NCBI RefSeq assembly: GCF_002198665.1
Contig: NZ_MWLM01000037.1
Coordinates: 1 to 59,161, forward strand
Direction of reading: 5' to 3'
Source: Novosphingobium sp. B 225
Lineage (GTDB): Bacteria; Pseudomonadota; Alphaproteobacteria; Sphingomonadales; Sphingomonadaceae
DNA length: 59,161 nucleotides
A program made the translations under genes and the position numbers. The notes beneath the pieces are model-generated. The model worked only from the letters and a program-made list of their open reading frames with translations. It was not told the origin of the DNA and searched no databases. This document shows, in pieces, positions 9,074-17,933 of this stretch; the first letter of the stretch is position 1, and the number at the start of each line of letters is the position of its first letter.

Positions 9074-10560
9074 ACGCCGAAATCAAGCTGACTGGAACTG
9101 CCACTGACTTGCGCCCCTTCTTTGGCGGAGCTCGGCAGGCAGGAGGTGCTGGCGAAATGGATCGGCTTAATCCGGCCGATGGCAAGACCGGCCAATCGCT
9201 GCCGCTTTGTTCACAAAGTGACGTAGATGCCGCCGTTCAAGCGGCGCGCGCCGCGTGGGACGCGGGCTGGCGCAATCTGAGCAGCGGCGAGCGCCAGGCG
9301 CAATTGCTCGAATTGGCGCGGCTGGTGTCGGCCCATGCTGAGGAATTAGGCCGACTCGACAGCATCGAAATGGGCAAGCCGATGGGCGATGCGGTTTTCG
9401 ATGCGCATGTCGCGGCGGGCTTCATCGCTTATGCGGCGCAAGCGATCGACAAAAGGCTGGGCGCGACCGCACCGCATGAGGTCGGCAGGCTGGAGGTGCA
9501 GCAGCGTCTGCCGCGCGGCGTTGTCGGTGCAATTGTGCCGTGGAATTTCCCCATCATCAATGCCGCGCTAAAGACCGGCCCGGCCTTAGCGACCGGTAAT
9601 TGCATCGTCCTCAAACCGTCTGAGATCGCTTCCGGTTCGACCCTGCTGCTGGCCGAGCTCGCGCAGCAGGCGGGGATTGCAGACGGCGTCGTTAATGTCG
9701 TCACTGGCGGTCCCGAGGTGGGCAATTGGCTGGTCAGCCATCCGGGCGTGGACATGGTGACCTTCACCGGTTCCACCGCGACCGGCCGCATGGTGATGGC
9801 GGCCGCAGCAGCGCAATCACTCAAACCGGTTTTGCTTGAGTGCGGCGGAAAATCGCCACAAATCGTCTTTGCAGATGCCATTGCCAGCCTGGGCGCGACT
9901 GCGCTTGCCCAGGCCTGCAGCGGCGCTGCCCTTTGGAACCAGGGGCAGGTCTGCGTCTCACGCTCGCGCCTCTATGTCGAGCGCAGCGCGGCAGACGAGC
10001 TGATCGAGGCTTTGCTCGGTCATCTGAAATCGATCCAGCCTTCGCATCCTCAGCAAGTCGGGTGCGCCTTCGGACCACTTGCCAGCAAGGCACAGTATGA
10101 CAAGGTCTGTGCGGCGATCGCTGCGGGGGAAGCGTCGGGCGCGAAATTGCTGATCGATGGGCGCAAGACCGCCGCGCCTGAAGACGGTTACTATGTCGGC
10201 CCGACTTTGTTCGTCGATGTGCCTGCCGACAATGCGTTGATGCGCGAGGAAATCTTCGGTCCCGTCATTGCTCTTGCCCGCTTCGACAGCGAAGACGAGG
10301 CACTGCGGCTTGCCAACGACAGCGACTATGGACTGGCCGCCACCGCCTGGACCACCGATTTTGCACGCGCGCACCGGCTGGGCGATGCCCTGGAGGCAGG
10401 CAGGGTCGCGATCAATTCGGCGATCAGCAATAAGCCGGGCTGCTGGCAAGCTCATGCATCCGAACCGTGGAAGCAATCAGGCTTTGGCGCCGAAGGCGGC
10501 ATGGTCGGGTTTGACGCCTACACGCGCCTCAAGTCCATCCAATATGTGTTTGGCGACTAA
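9070..10560 (+). CDS. NAD(P)-dependent aldehyde dehydrogenase, module 1
   Basis: 496 residues, full length for the ALDH superfamily. It has the Asn motif VPWNFPI, the cofactor loop FTGSTATG, the general base in LLECGGKSP and the nucleophilic Cys in NQGQVCVSRSR; the C-terminal EEIFGPV motif is also present. It starts inside the last codons of the GMC gene (ATGA overlap), so it is translationally coupled and probably oxidises the aldehyde that GMC enzyme makes. ECGGKSP instead of the common ELGGKSP is shared with the module-2 paralogue at 39204 and with PuuC-like enzymes. The substrate is not known. Confidence 0.9.
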   Translation: MNAEIKLTGTATDLRPFFGGARQAGGAGEMDRLNPADGKTGQSLPLCSQSDVDAAVQAARAAWDAGWRNLSSGERQAQLLELARLVSAHAEELGRLDSIEMGKPMGDAVFDAHVAAGFIAYAAQAIDKRLGATAPHEVGRLEVQQRLPRGVVGAIVPWNFPIINAALKTGPALATGNCIVLKPSEIASGSTLLLAELAQQAGIADGVVNVVTGGPEVGNWLVSHPGVDMVTFTGSTATGRMVMAAAAAQSLKPVLLECGGKSPQIVFADAIASLGATALAQACSGAALWNQGQVCVSRSRLYVERSAADELIEALLGHLKSIQPSHPQQVGCAFGPLASKAQYDKVCAAIAAGEASGAKLLIDGRKTAAPEDGYYVGPTLFVDVPADNALMREEIFGPVIALARFDSEDEALRLANDSDYGLAATAWTTDFARAHRLGDALEAGRVAINSAISNKPGCWQAHASEPWKQSGFGAEGGMVGFDAYTRLKSIQYVFGD

Positions 10561-11657
10561 TGTTAGCAGAGATCGAGCCCTGGTTCGCGCATGACTATCG
10601 CACCGCGCGCGGGCTCTTCCTGAAAGCCGCTGAGCAGAACGGGCTTTCTGTCCAAAGCATCGTCCATCCCCTGCGCGGCCCCGAAGGCGATGAGTTAGCG
10701 ACCGATGCCGTTCGGATTGGCCCGCACGACGCCGACAAGCTGCTTGTGCTCACATCAGGCATGCATGGGGTGGAACTTTATTGCGGTTCCATGTGTCAGG
10801 CGGCGCTGATCGCGAGCGGGTATTTCTCCAGCTTGCCGGACGGGATGGCCGTGTTGCTGGTGCATGCGATCAACCCATGGGGATCGGCGCATGGACGCCG
10901 GGTCAACGAGAATAATGTCGATCCCTGCCGCAACTTTTTGGACTTTGCACGGCCTCTACCGAACAATGCCGACTATCCTCGGCTCCATCCGCATTTGGCC
11001 GACGCCGATCGACCCGGCGAAGCCGGTGACAATGCTCGTGCCGCATTGTCCGCCTTACGTGCTGAATGGGGCGATGCGCGGTTCAACGCGGCGCAATTTG
11101 GGGGGCAATACGCCAATCCCGACGGCGTATTCTATGGTGGCCAATCTGCGGAATGGACCAACCGCACGATCAGCGGCTTGTTGCGCGAGCATGGCGGCCA
11201 TGCGCGGCGCGTCGCGACGCTGGACTATCACAGCGGCATCGGACCTTGGGGCGAAATGCTTGGTGTCGTGGTTCATACCAGCGAAGGGCTGGCGCGTGCA
11301 CGGCGCTGGTACGGCGATGCCGTTCTGGCACCCAACGATCCCGATCAGGATGATCCCGGGTACTATCCCGTCACCGGCCATAGCAGCGACGGATATGAGG
11401 CCGCATTGCCGGGTGTTGAGGTTACCGCTGTAGTGCTCGAATTTGGAACCTATCCACTCGACCGGGGGTCCGAGGCGCTGGGCCAGGAACATTGGCTCAA
11501 CAGCAACAATGGGGACTGCGACCCCGCTGAAGCGCGGGCGATCAAAGCGGCGCTTGCCAGGCATTTCAACCCCGATGATGCCGCGTGGCGGGCCACTGTG
11601 TGGGACAAATCGAGACACGCGATCCGGCAGGCGATTGCTGGCCTTGTTGAAGACTAA
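10560..11657 (+). CDS. DUF2817 zinc hydrolase (M14/AspA-like), module 1
   Basis: 365 residues. The family is a poorly characterised branch of the zinc carboxypeptidase / aspartoacylase fold. Metal ligands are visible as His69 and Glu72 (GMHGVE), with the third His in the later DYHSGIGPWGE motif; HAINPWG and NENNVDPCRNFLDF are family hallmarks. By fold it should cleave an amide or peptide bond, for example an N-acyl amino acid or a conjugate. The ATG shares one base with the ALDH stop (TAATG), so the two are coupled. A paralogue (43796) sits directly after the module-2 nitrilase, which supports a role in releasing an acid from an amide-type precursor. Confidence 0.75.
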   Translation: MLAEIEPWFAHDYRTARGLFLKAAEQNGLSVQSIVHPLRGPEGDELATDAVRIGPHDADKLLVLTSGMHGVELYCGSMCQAALIASGYFSSLPDGMAVLLVHAINPWGSAHGRRVNENNVDPCRNFLDFARPLPNNADYPRLHPHLADADRPGEAGDNARAALSALRAEWGDARFNAAQFGGQYANPDGVFYGGQSAEWTNRTISGLLREHGGHARRVATLDYHSGIGPWGEMLGVVVHTSEGLARARRWYGDAVLAPNDPDQDDPGYYPVTGHSSDGYEAALPGVEVTAVVLEFGTYPLDRGSEALGQEHWLNSNNGDCDPAEARAIKAALARHFNPDDAAWRATVWDKSRHAIRQAIAGLVED

Positions 11658-11672
11658 AGAAGAGAAATACCG

Positions 11673-12662
11673 ATGACTGAATTCAATGCCATCGTTGCCC
11701 GCGAAGTGGACCGCCGCTCACAAGGGACGCTGGAAACGCTCACGCTCGATGTTCTCCCGGACCGCGATGTGCTGGTAAAGATCGAATATTCCTCGCTCAA
11801 CTATAAGGATGCGCTGGCGGTGTCGGGACGCGGCAAGATTTGCCGGTCCATGCCGATGGTGTGCGGAATCGATCTTGCGGGCACGATCGCGGAATCGGCG
11901 CATCAGGACTGGAAGGCGGGCGACCGTGTGGTGATCAATGGCTTTGGCATGTCAGAGACTGTCTGGGGCGGCTATAGCCAGTATCAGCGCGTTTCATCGG
12001 ACTGGCTGGTGCGCTTGCCCGAGACCTTTGCACCGGAGCAGGCCATGGCGATCGGCACAGCGGGCTATACCGCGATGCTATGCGTGCACGCTTTGCAGGA
12101 TCACGGCGTAACACCGGATGACGGACGGATTTGCGTTTCGGGCGCCTCGGGCGGCGTTGGCTCGGTCGCTCTGCTGCTGCTCGCCAAGCTGGGCTATCAG
12201 GCTGTCGCGGTGAGCGGACGACCCGAAACCGAACCCTATCTGCGCGAACTGGGCGCGGTCGATGTGATCGACCGGGCCGAGCTGGACCGCGATCCGCGCC
12301 CGCTGGAAAAGGAAGTTTGGACCGCTGGGATCGACTGCGTTGGCAGCAAGACATTGGCGACCATGCTGGCACAAACCCGCTATGAAGGCATTGTCGCGGC
12401 CTGCGGGCTTGCTGGGGGCGCCGATCTACCCACCACCGTAATGCCCTTCATCTTGCGCGGGGTGACGCTGCGCGGGGTGGATTCGGTGATGGCTGCCCAA
12501 CCCCGGCGGCAACGGGCATGGGACGACCTGGCCCGGCTGGTTGCCCCTGCCGAACTGGCGGCCGTGTTCGACATCCGGCCGATGTCTGATCTTCCCAAGC
12601 TTGCCACCCAGTTGCTCGACGGGCAGCTGCGTGGCCGTATCGTCATCGATGTGAACCGCTAA
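11673..12662 (+). CDS. acuI: AcuI/YhdH-type acrylyl-CoA reductase (MDR family), module 1
   Basis: 329 residues, medium-chain reductase fold without structural zinc. YhdH/AcuI markers are NYKDALAVSG near the N-terminus, GIDLAGTI, the NADPH-binding GASGGVGSVA, and the late LRGVTLRGVDSV. Known AcuI enzymes reduce acrylyl-CoA to propionyl-CoA with NADPH. Here it heads the acuI - CoA ligase - thiolase - DUF35 block that is kept in the same order in module 2, so its real substrate may be a larger 2,3-enoyl-CoA. It starts 15 bp after the DUF2817 gene with a weak AAGAGA ribosome site. Confidence 0.8.
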   Translation: MTEFNAIVAREVDRRSQGTLETLTLDVLPDRDVLVKIEYSSLNYKDALAVSGRGKICRSMPMVCGIDLAGTIAESAHQDWKAGDRVVINGFGMSETVWGGYSQYQRVSSDWLVRLPETFAPEQAMAIGTAGYTAMLCVHALQDHGVTPDDGRICVSGASGGVGSVALLLLAKLGYQAVAVSGRPETEPYLRELGAVDVIDRAELDRDPRPLEKEVWTAGIDCVGSKTLATMLAQTRYEGIVAACGLAGGADLPTTVMPFILRGVTLRGVDSVMAAQPRRQRAWDDLARLVAPAELAAVFDIRPMSDLPKLATQLLDGQLRGRIVIDVNR

Positions 12663-12671
12663 GGAAGGGAT

Positions 12672-14207
12672 GTGACAGACACGATCGCCATCCTGTCGGG
12701 AGAGCGCAGCCTCAGCCGAAGCGCGCTGACTGCGGCAGCCAAGGGCGCGGCGCGCGTACTCGCCGAACATGGCGTGGGCGCGGGCGATGTGGTTGCTCTG
12801 CTCGCGCGCAATGGCTTTGGCTATTTCGTCTTTAACGAAGCAGCGCGGCGGCTTGGGGCCTGCATCACGCCGGTCAACTGGCATCTGAAACCTGCAGAAG
12901 TCGCTTATATCATAGCCGATTGCGCGCCCAAGGTCGTGATCGCCCATGCCGATCTGGCAACAGACGCGATGCGCGCCGCCTTTGGCGATAGACCAGTCTT
13001 CATCGAAGCCGTCGCGCCGGAGATCGCCGCCGCCTACGGCTTGAGCGAGGCGCAATGCTCGCTGCGCGCTGGCGACGTGGCGCTCAGTGAGGCCGCACAA
13101 GTTGCGGAGCCATGGGAAGACGCCCATCCTGCGCCGCCGTCAGCGCTCTTCTACACGTCAGGAACGACTGGCCACCCCAAGGCAGTCAAGCGCGAAACCC
13201 TTCCGCCCGACGTTCAGGCCGCGGTGACTGAGCGCACCGTGACAGCGTTCGGGCTTGCCGACGGCAAAGTGACGGCCACGGTGATGACCGGCCCGCTCTA
13301 CCACAGCGCGCCTTTTGCCTATGCGACCAATGCGCTGCGGCTGGGCGGCATGGTGATCCTGCAACCGCGCTTTGATGCTGCCGAACTGCTTGCGCTGATA
13401 GAGCAGCACCGCGTCTCGCATCTGCACATGGTGCCAACCATGTTCAACCGGCTGCTGGCCTTGCCCGATCAGGTGCGCCGCCGCCATGACCTGTCGAGTC
13501 TGGTTGCCATCACCCATGGCGCCGCACCTTGTCCGAGCGACGTGAAGCGCGCGATGATTGACTGGTTGGGGCCAGCAGTGCGTGAATATTACGCGATGAC
13601 CGAATTGGGCATCGTCGCCTGCAGCACCTCTGCCGAATGGCTCGCCCATCCCGGCTCGGTCGGTCGCGCTGCCCCGGGCGTCGATATCCGCATCATGGAT
13701 GAAGGTGGTGCTGATCTGCCGACAGGCATGGCCGGAGACATTTGCGTGCGCCATGCGGGAACGGACGCTGTCTATTACCACAATGCGCCGGAGAAGACTG
13801 CATCGCTGCGCCGTAACGGCTTTGTTGTGACGGGCGACATTGGGGCGCTCGATGCCGACGGCTTTCTGACGATCAGCGATCGGCGGACCGACATGATCCT
13901 GTCAGGCGGGGTCAATATCTATCCGGCGGAAATCGAGGCAGCATTGCTTGGCCATCCCGCTGTCGCCGATGCTGCCGTGTTCGGTCTGCCCCATGCCGAG
14001 TTTGGCGAACAGGTAGCTGCCGTGCTGCAATATCGCGCGCCCGTGGCGGAGACGGAACTGCGCGCCTTCCTCAAAGAGCGATTGGCCGACTTCAAATTGC
14101 CCAAGCTGATCCGCGCGATTGACGCCCTGCCGCGCGAAGATTCTGGCAAGGTGCGCAAACGTCTGCTGCGCGATGAATGGCTGGCGGAACTGGAAAGGGC
14201 AGGATGA
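12672..14207 (+). CDS. AMP-dependent acyl-CoA synthetase, module 1
   Basis: 511 residues, ANL superfamily. The ATP loop is FYTSGTTGHPKAVK, the aromatic/AMP motif is EYYAMTE, the hinge motif is TGDIGALDADGF, and the adenylation Lys is in REDSGKVRKR near the C-terminus. It would activate a carboxylic acid, probably the product of the GMC/ALDH steps, to its CoA thioester. The start is GTG at 12672 because the nearby ATG (12670) is followed directly by a stop; the strong ribosome site AAGGAAGGG precedes it. It overlaps the thiolase-like gene by 4 bp. The paralogue at 33694 has exactly the same length. Confidence 0.87.
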   Translation: MTDTIAILSGERSLSRSALTAAAKGAARVLAEHGVGAGDVVALLARNGFGYFVFNEAARRLGACITPVNWHLKPAEVAYIIADCAPKVVIAHADLATDAMRAAFGDRPVFIEAVAPEIAAAYGLSEAQCSLRAGDVALSEAAQVAEPWEDAHPAPPSALFYTSGTTGHPKAVKRETLPPDVQAAVTERTVTAFGLADGKVTATVMTGPLYHSAPFAYATNALRLGGMVILQPRFDAAELLALIEQHRVSHLHMVPTMFNRLLALPDQVRRRHDLSSLVAITHGAAPCPSDVKRAMIDWLGPAVREYYAMTELGIVACSTSAEWLAHPGSVGRAAPGVDIRIMDEGGADLPTGMAGDICVRHAGTDAVYYHNAPEKTASLRRNGFVVTGDIGALDADGFLTISDRRTDMILSGGVNIYPAEIEAALLGHPAVADAAVFGLPHAEFGEQVAAVLQYRAPVAETELRAFLKERLADFKLPKLIRAIDALPREDSGKVRKRLLRDEWLAELERAG

Positions 14208-15400
14208 CGCACGGCGTTGCCATCGCCGGATGGTCGGCGCTGCGCGTTGGCAAATACATGCCTGGGCCGGGTGCGCGGGGCATAGTTCCCGAAGCCGACC
14301 GGCTGTTTCCGGTCGTGCGCGATGCGCTGGCCATGGCAGGCATTGGCCCCGATCAGGTGGGTGCCGCTTTGTTTGCCAGCAACCCGCCTTCAACCGAACA
14401 ATTGGGCTTTGCCGTGCAGATGGCCTCGCGGCTTGGCCTCAAATGCCGGGCGATGCTGGCCGAGGTTGGCATCATGGGTCTGACCGGCGGGCTAGCCTTT
14501 GACATGGCTGCCGACACGATCCGGCTGGGTCGCAGCGACTATGCGCTGGCGTTGGGCCTTTGCTATCAGGCGAACGAGCGGGTGCCGGTGGCGATGGAAC
14601 GGGGCAACCGTGTTGTTGGCGATGTCGATTTCCAGTCAATCTATGGCCTGACGCCAATCAGCTGGTACGGCCTTGATGCCGCGCGCTATCTGCACGAAAC
14701 CGGACAGACACCAGCCGATCTTGCTGCGATCGTCCTCAAGTCGCGCGCCTTTGCCGCAGACAATCCGTTGGCGCAGTTCCGCACACCCCTCACGTTGGAC
14801 GAAATTCTGTCAGCGGATCGCATTGTCGACCCCTTGGGGCGGCATGATGTTCCGGCCCAGGCCGACGGCGCCATCTGCCTCGTGCTGGCACGCGAGGATA
14901 TGGTGGCGCATAAAGGCGCGCGCTATGCCAGATTGTCGGGACGCGGCTATGCCCATGACGGGCATTTCCAAATCGGGGACCGCGCCCATGACATCACGGC
15001 TTTTCCAGCAGCGCGGCAGGCGGTGGGTGACTGCCTGGCCGATGCGGACTGCGCGCTGGAGGCAGTGGACCTGTTTGAGCTGTACGCACCCTGTTCGATC
15101 ACCGAGGCGCTGGTCACCGAAGCCATAGGCCTGTTTGCCAAGGGTGAAGGCTGCAGGGCCGCGCGCGACGGCATCAGTGGGCCCGGCGGCGCGCGTCCAG
15201 TCAATACATCGGGCGGTTGCCTCGCGCGCGGCCATCCTCCCTCTCTAACCGGTCTTTACGGCTTGCTTGAATGCGCTGAGCAGGTGACGGGCAGGGCAGG
15301 GGCGCGGCAGGTCACGGGCGCGCGCCGCGCGCTGCACACTTGCGAAGGCGGCAATTACAATCTCGCTCTGGCCCACATGCTTGAAGGTATTGGGCCATGA
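14204..15400 (+). CDS. Thiolase-superfamily protein (SCP2/Ltp2-like), probable acyl-CoA lyase, module 1
   Basis: 398 residues, thiolase fold. The C-terminal GGCLARGHPPSLTGLYG matches the His motif of SCP2 thiolases. The usual nucleophilic Cys of the N-terminal half is absent: the region reads AEVGIMGLTGGLAFD (about residues 86-100). A Cys/Tyr motif CEGGNYN is near the C-terminus and is conserved in the paralogue. Proteins of this type paired with a DUF35 partner include the steroid side-chain aldolase Ltp2 and the ibuprofen-CoA thiolase IpfD, which remove a side chain from a CoA thioester. A retro-aldol or deacylating role is therefore more likely than a classic beta-ketothiolase. The start at 14204 overlaps the CoA ligase stop. 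Confidence 0.78.
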   Translation: MTHGVAIAGWSALRVGKYMPGPGARGIVPEADRLFPVVRDALAMAGIGPDQVGAALFASNPPSTEQLGFAVQMASRLGLKCRAMLAEVGIMGLTGGLAFDMAADTIRLGRSDYALALGLCYQANERVPVAMERGNRVVGDVDFQSIYGLTPISWYGLDAARYLHETGQTPADLAAIVLKSRAFAADNPLAQFRTPLTLDEILSADRIVDPLGRHDVPAQADGAICLVLAREDMVAHKGARYARLSGRGYAHDGHFQIGDRAHDITAFPAARQAVGDCLADADCALEAVDLFELYAPCSITEALVTEAIGLFAKGEGCRAARDGISGPGGARPVNTSGGCLARGHPPSLTGLYGLLECAEQVTGRAGARQVTGARRALHTCEGGNYNLALAHMLEGIGP

Positions 15401-15828
15401 TCGCGGTGATAAAATGTACGGGAAAGCTGCCGCGCCTCCCGCGTCACAGCCAGCTGACCCGCTGGTTCTGGGAAGGGCTGGATCAGGGCGTACTGCAAAC
15501 AACGCGCTGCGCTGATTGCGGCAGGCTGTCCTTCCCCCCCCGTCCCGATTGCCCCGACTGTTTGGGCGAACGCACGGAATGGCAAATCCTGCCGCCGAGT
15601 GGAACGCTTTATTCCCGCACGCGCATTCATGTGGTTCCCGAGGCCTTTATCGACGCTGCCCCGCTTGATGTCGGCATCATTGATCATGATGCAGGGCTAC
15701 GGTTCCTGTGCTGGTTGGTGGAAGGCGCACAGACCGCGCCGCTCGACAGCCGATTGGAACTGGTGGCGCTGCGCTATGCGAACGGGACGGTGTTTGGAGC
15801 TCGACCAGAGGTGACCGGAAATGCTTGA
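15397..15828 (+). CDS. DUF35 OB-fold zinc-ribbon protein, partner of the thiolase, module 1
   Basis: 143 residues with the DUF35 layout: a helix, a rubredoxin-like zinc ribbon with two Cys pairs (TRCADCG and DCPDC), then an OB-fold (TLYSRTRIHVV). Such proteins form complexes with SCP2-type thiolases or aldolases (ChsH2 with Ltp2, IpfE with IpfD) and are needed for their activity. It overlaps the thiolase gene by 4 bp, as its paralogue does in module 2. It is not expected to act alone. Confidence 0.85.
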   Translation: MIAVIKCTGKLPRLPRHSQLTRWFWEGLDQGVLQTTRCADCGRLSFPPRPDCPDCLGERTEWQILPPSGTLYSRTRIHVVPEAFIDAAPLDVGIIDHDAGLRFLCWLVEGAQTAPLDSRLELVALRYANGTVFGARPEVTGNA

Positions 15829-16201
15829 GTGGATTGTCGAAACCTCTGGCCTAATCCAGCTGACCATTGCGGTGTTGCTGGGCTGGCCGATCTACCTCCA
15901 CCGCCAATCGGCATTTCTGCAGCGGGTGATCCCCGGTCGTGCGCGCCTGCTGCAATCGCATATCGACGATATCTTTATGGGGATATTGCACATCGTCCTC
16001 GCTGGCTATGTGGCCAAGGGCGGACCCATATTGGTTGGCCTGTTCATCTTCGGCAGCTGGATGAACGCGCAGATCTTCCTTTTTCTGGCGCTGTCCAATG
16101 ATGGCTGTGCGAGCCGATCCTGGTTTCGGATGATTACCTTGCTCTCATTCACGTCTTTGACCGTCGCCTATCTTTGGCTGCTACTGCTGCAATTCGCTTG
16201 A
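15821..16201 (+). CDS. Small four-helix membrane protein of unknown function
   Basis: 126 residues, mostly hydrophobic, with about four predicted membrane spans (near residues 10-25, 48-65, 66-90 and 100-125). It overlaps the DUF35 gene by 8 bp and is the last gene of the module-1 operon. A loop LLQSHIDDIFMGILHIV contains two His and two Asp near a membrane face, which could bind a metal or haem. I do not recognise the family. There is no counterpart in module 2. Possible roles are a small membrane isomerase or a transporter accessory; neither can be shown here. Confidence 0.65.
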   Translation: MLEWIVETSGLIQLTIAVLLGWPIYLHRQSAFLQRVIPGRARLLQSHIDDIFMGILHIVLAGYVAKGGPILVGLFIFGSWMNAQIFLFLALSNDGCASRSWFRMITLLSFTSLTVAYLWLLLLQFA

Positions 16202-16606
16202 TTTCGTGATCCTGCAATACTTTCCTGGAGAGACCGGAGAGGCTTGCAGCCACTGTGGAGCGCACAGCCCAAGCCCCGAAGAAATCAGTCGACTGTTCAA
16301 TTGGTTGAAAAATTGCACCTGCGCCTACCCTCGCCTCCAAAGCACTCCTCAAGTGACGCAATCCTTACGCGAGCCCTTGATTCCAGACGCTTCGAGCAAT
16401 GCGAAGGTTGCGAAATTTGCTGCAAACGGAACCAGAGCTTGAAGGCGTTTCGCGGTTCGGAGCAACCTGTAACGACAGGACGATTGGCATCACTTCCGTG
16501 GGGGCGGGTCTTAGAGTCTTTCCGACCTAGATTGACCCACCGAGACTGGGCCGATTTTGGTCTGTGGACAGCGTTGCCCGACGATCATTTGCGCAAGGCT
16601 AAAGCC
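16202..16606. other. 405-bp stretch between convergent transcription units, no gene seen
   Basis: This lies between the end of module 1 (plus strand) and the end of the aminopeptidase gene (minus strand). Short open frames here have no family resemblance and poor codon usage. I found no clear intrinsic terminator and no repeats. Confidence 0.5.
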
Positions 16607-17830
16607 CTATCGTTTCGCTGGATTTTTCGGTTCGTTGAGGCGGCCATACTTGCGAAGAGCGCCCCGCAGCCTGTCGTGCGGAAGGGCATGAGCCGTGTTG
16701 CCGTTGATGCCTGTCATCGTCCGTGCTGCGACCATGGCATTGATCACGGCTTCTTCAGTGGCTTCCACGGTAGCCCGAAACAGCAAGCTCATCGAATCAT
16801 TGGCGAGGCTGGTTACCTCTGCAGATTTTTCCCGACTCCAGGCGCCTGGGTTCGCGGTAGAGAAGGCAATGAAGATGTCACCCGATCCGTTTGAAGCATA
16901 GGAACCGTTGCGGGCAATCCCCATCGCCGCCCGCTGCGCCAGGCGCTTGAGTTGGTGCGGCAACAGCGGAGCATCGGTTGCGACCACGATGATAATCGAT
17001 CCATTCTCCTGGTTGTGATCACCATAAGTGGTTGTCAGATCGGTAATCTCACGGCCAACCGGAACTCCGGCAACGGTGAATGTATCCCGGATGCCATAGT
17101 TGGATTGGACCAGAATTCCCACGGTGTAGGTCTTGCCATCAAGCGTGACCACGCGTGACGAAGTTCCGATGCCGCCCTTGAATCCGTGGGTCATCATGCC
17201 GGTGCCGCCGCCCACATTGCCTTCGGCAACCAGGCCCGGTTTCGCATTGTCGAGCGCGGCGAAGGTATGCACTTTGGTGACGTGAAAGCCGTTGATGTCG
17301 TTCAGATCACCATCGTAGGTCTCGGCGACGACTGGCAGCATCCAGAAGGTATTGGGCTCGTTGGCGAGCGGCTGGAAAAACTTCTTCTTTTGGGCCCATT
17401 CGATGGTTGCGTCGCGAACCGTGCCGACGCTGTGGGTGTTGGTGATCATCACCGGACCTTCCAGCCAGCCGGATTCCTCAATCCAGGTCGTGCCCGTCAT
17501 CTCGCCGTTGCCATTGAGCGAAAACCAGCCTGCGTAGACAGGATCATAGGTCTTGCCGCGGGGCAGGATAGCGGTAACGCCCGTTCTCACCGGACCCTTG
17601 CCGGTCACCAGTTTGCCATTACCCGATATCAGTGTGGTGTGGCCGACCTCTACCCCCGGCACATCGGTGATGGCATTGAGCGGTCCCGGATTGCCGTCGA
17701 AAGGGACACCCAGATCTCTTGCCCGCACGGGCTCGGCAGCCGGATTCGTAGATTGCGCGATAGTCATGGGCGGGATGCTAACCAGCAAGAGAAGAAGGAA
17801 CGAATGGAATGTCCATTTCGGAGCGTGCAT
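16607..17830 (-). CDS. P1-family peptidase, beta-peptidyl aminopeptidase (DmpA/BapA-like)
   Basis: 407 residues from the ATG at 17830; the longer frame upstream lacks a plausible start. A Sec signal peptide (about residues 1-26, ending TIAQ) sends it to the periplasm. The family is made as one chain that cuts itself before a Ser or Thr, which becomes the N-terminal nucleophile; the likely site is Gly-Ser in ENGSIIIVVATDAPL. Other family features are GVEVGHTT, GMMTHGFKGGIG and ARNGSYASNGSGD. Members remove N-terminal beta-amino or D-amino acids from peptides or amides, and a well-known one (BapA) is from a sphingomonad. It is the last gene of a minus-strand group after fumarylacetoacetase, 103 bp away. 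Confidence 0.85.
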   Translation of the reverse strand: MHAPKWTFHSFLLLLLVSIPPMTIAQSTNPAAEPVRARDLGVPFDGNPGPLNAITDVPGVEVGHTTLISGNGKLVTGKGPVRTGVTAILPRGKTYDPVYAGWFSLNGNGEMTGTTWIEESGWLEGPVMITNTHSVGTVRDATIEWAQKKKFFQPLANEPNTFWMLPVVAETYDGDLNDINGFHVTKVHTFAALDNAKPGLVAEGNVGGGTGMMTHGFKGGIGTSSRVVTLDGKTYTVGILVQSNYGIRDTFTVAGVPVGREITDLTTTYGDHNQENGSIIIVVATDAPLLPHQLKRLAQRAAMGIARNGSYASNGSGDIFIAFSTANPGAWSREKSAEVTSLANDSMSLLFRATVEATEEAVINAMVAARTMTGINGNTAHALPHDRLRGALRKYGRLNEPKNPAKR

Positions 17831-17933
17831 GGAATCTCTCTTCTCAATGGCAACAATCCTGAACGTCTCGTTATGGCCTAAGATTATGGGAATAGGCAAT
17901 GCGCGGGACTGTCGAGAGTCTCATAGCAACCCA

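Noticed and set aside
10560..11657. DUF2817 gene as a true carboxypeptidase
   Set aside because: The HGVE metal motif and context point to the aspartoacylase-like branch; there is no signal peptide or prodomain as in secreted M14 carboxypeptidases.
16206..16442. A 78-residue plus-strand frame with two Cys pairs between module 1 and the aminopeptidase gene
   Set aside because: No ribosome site, no similarity to a zinc-ribbon family, and the frame is AT-shifted compared with neighbours.
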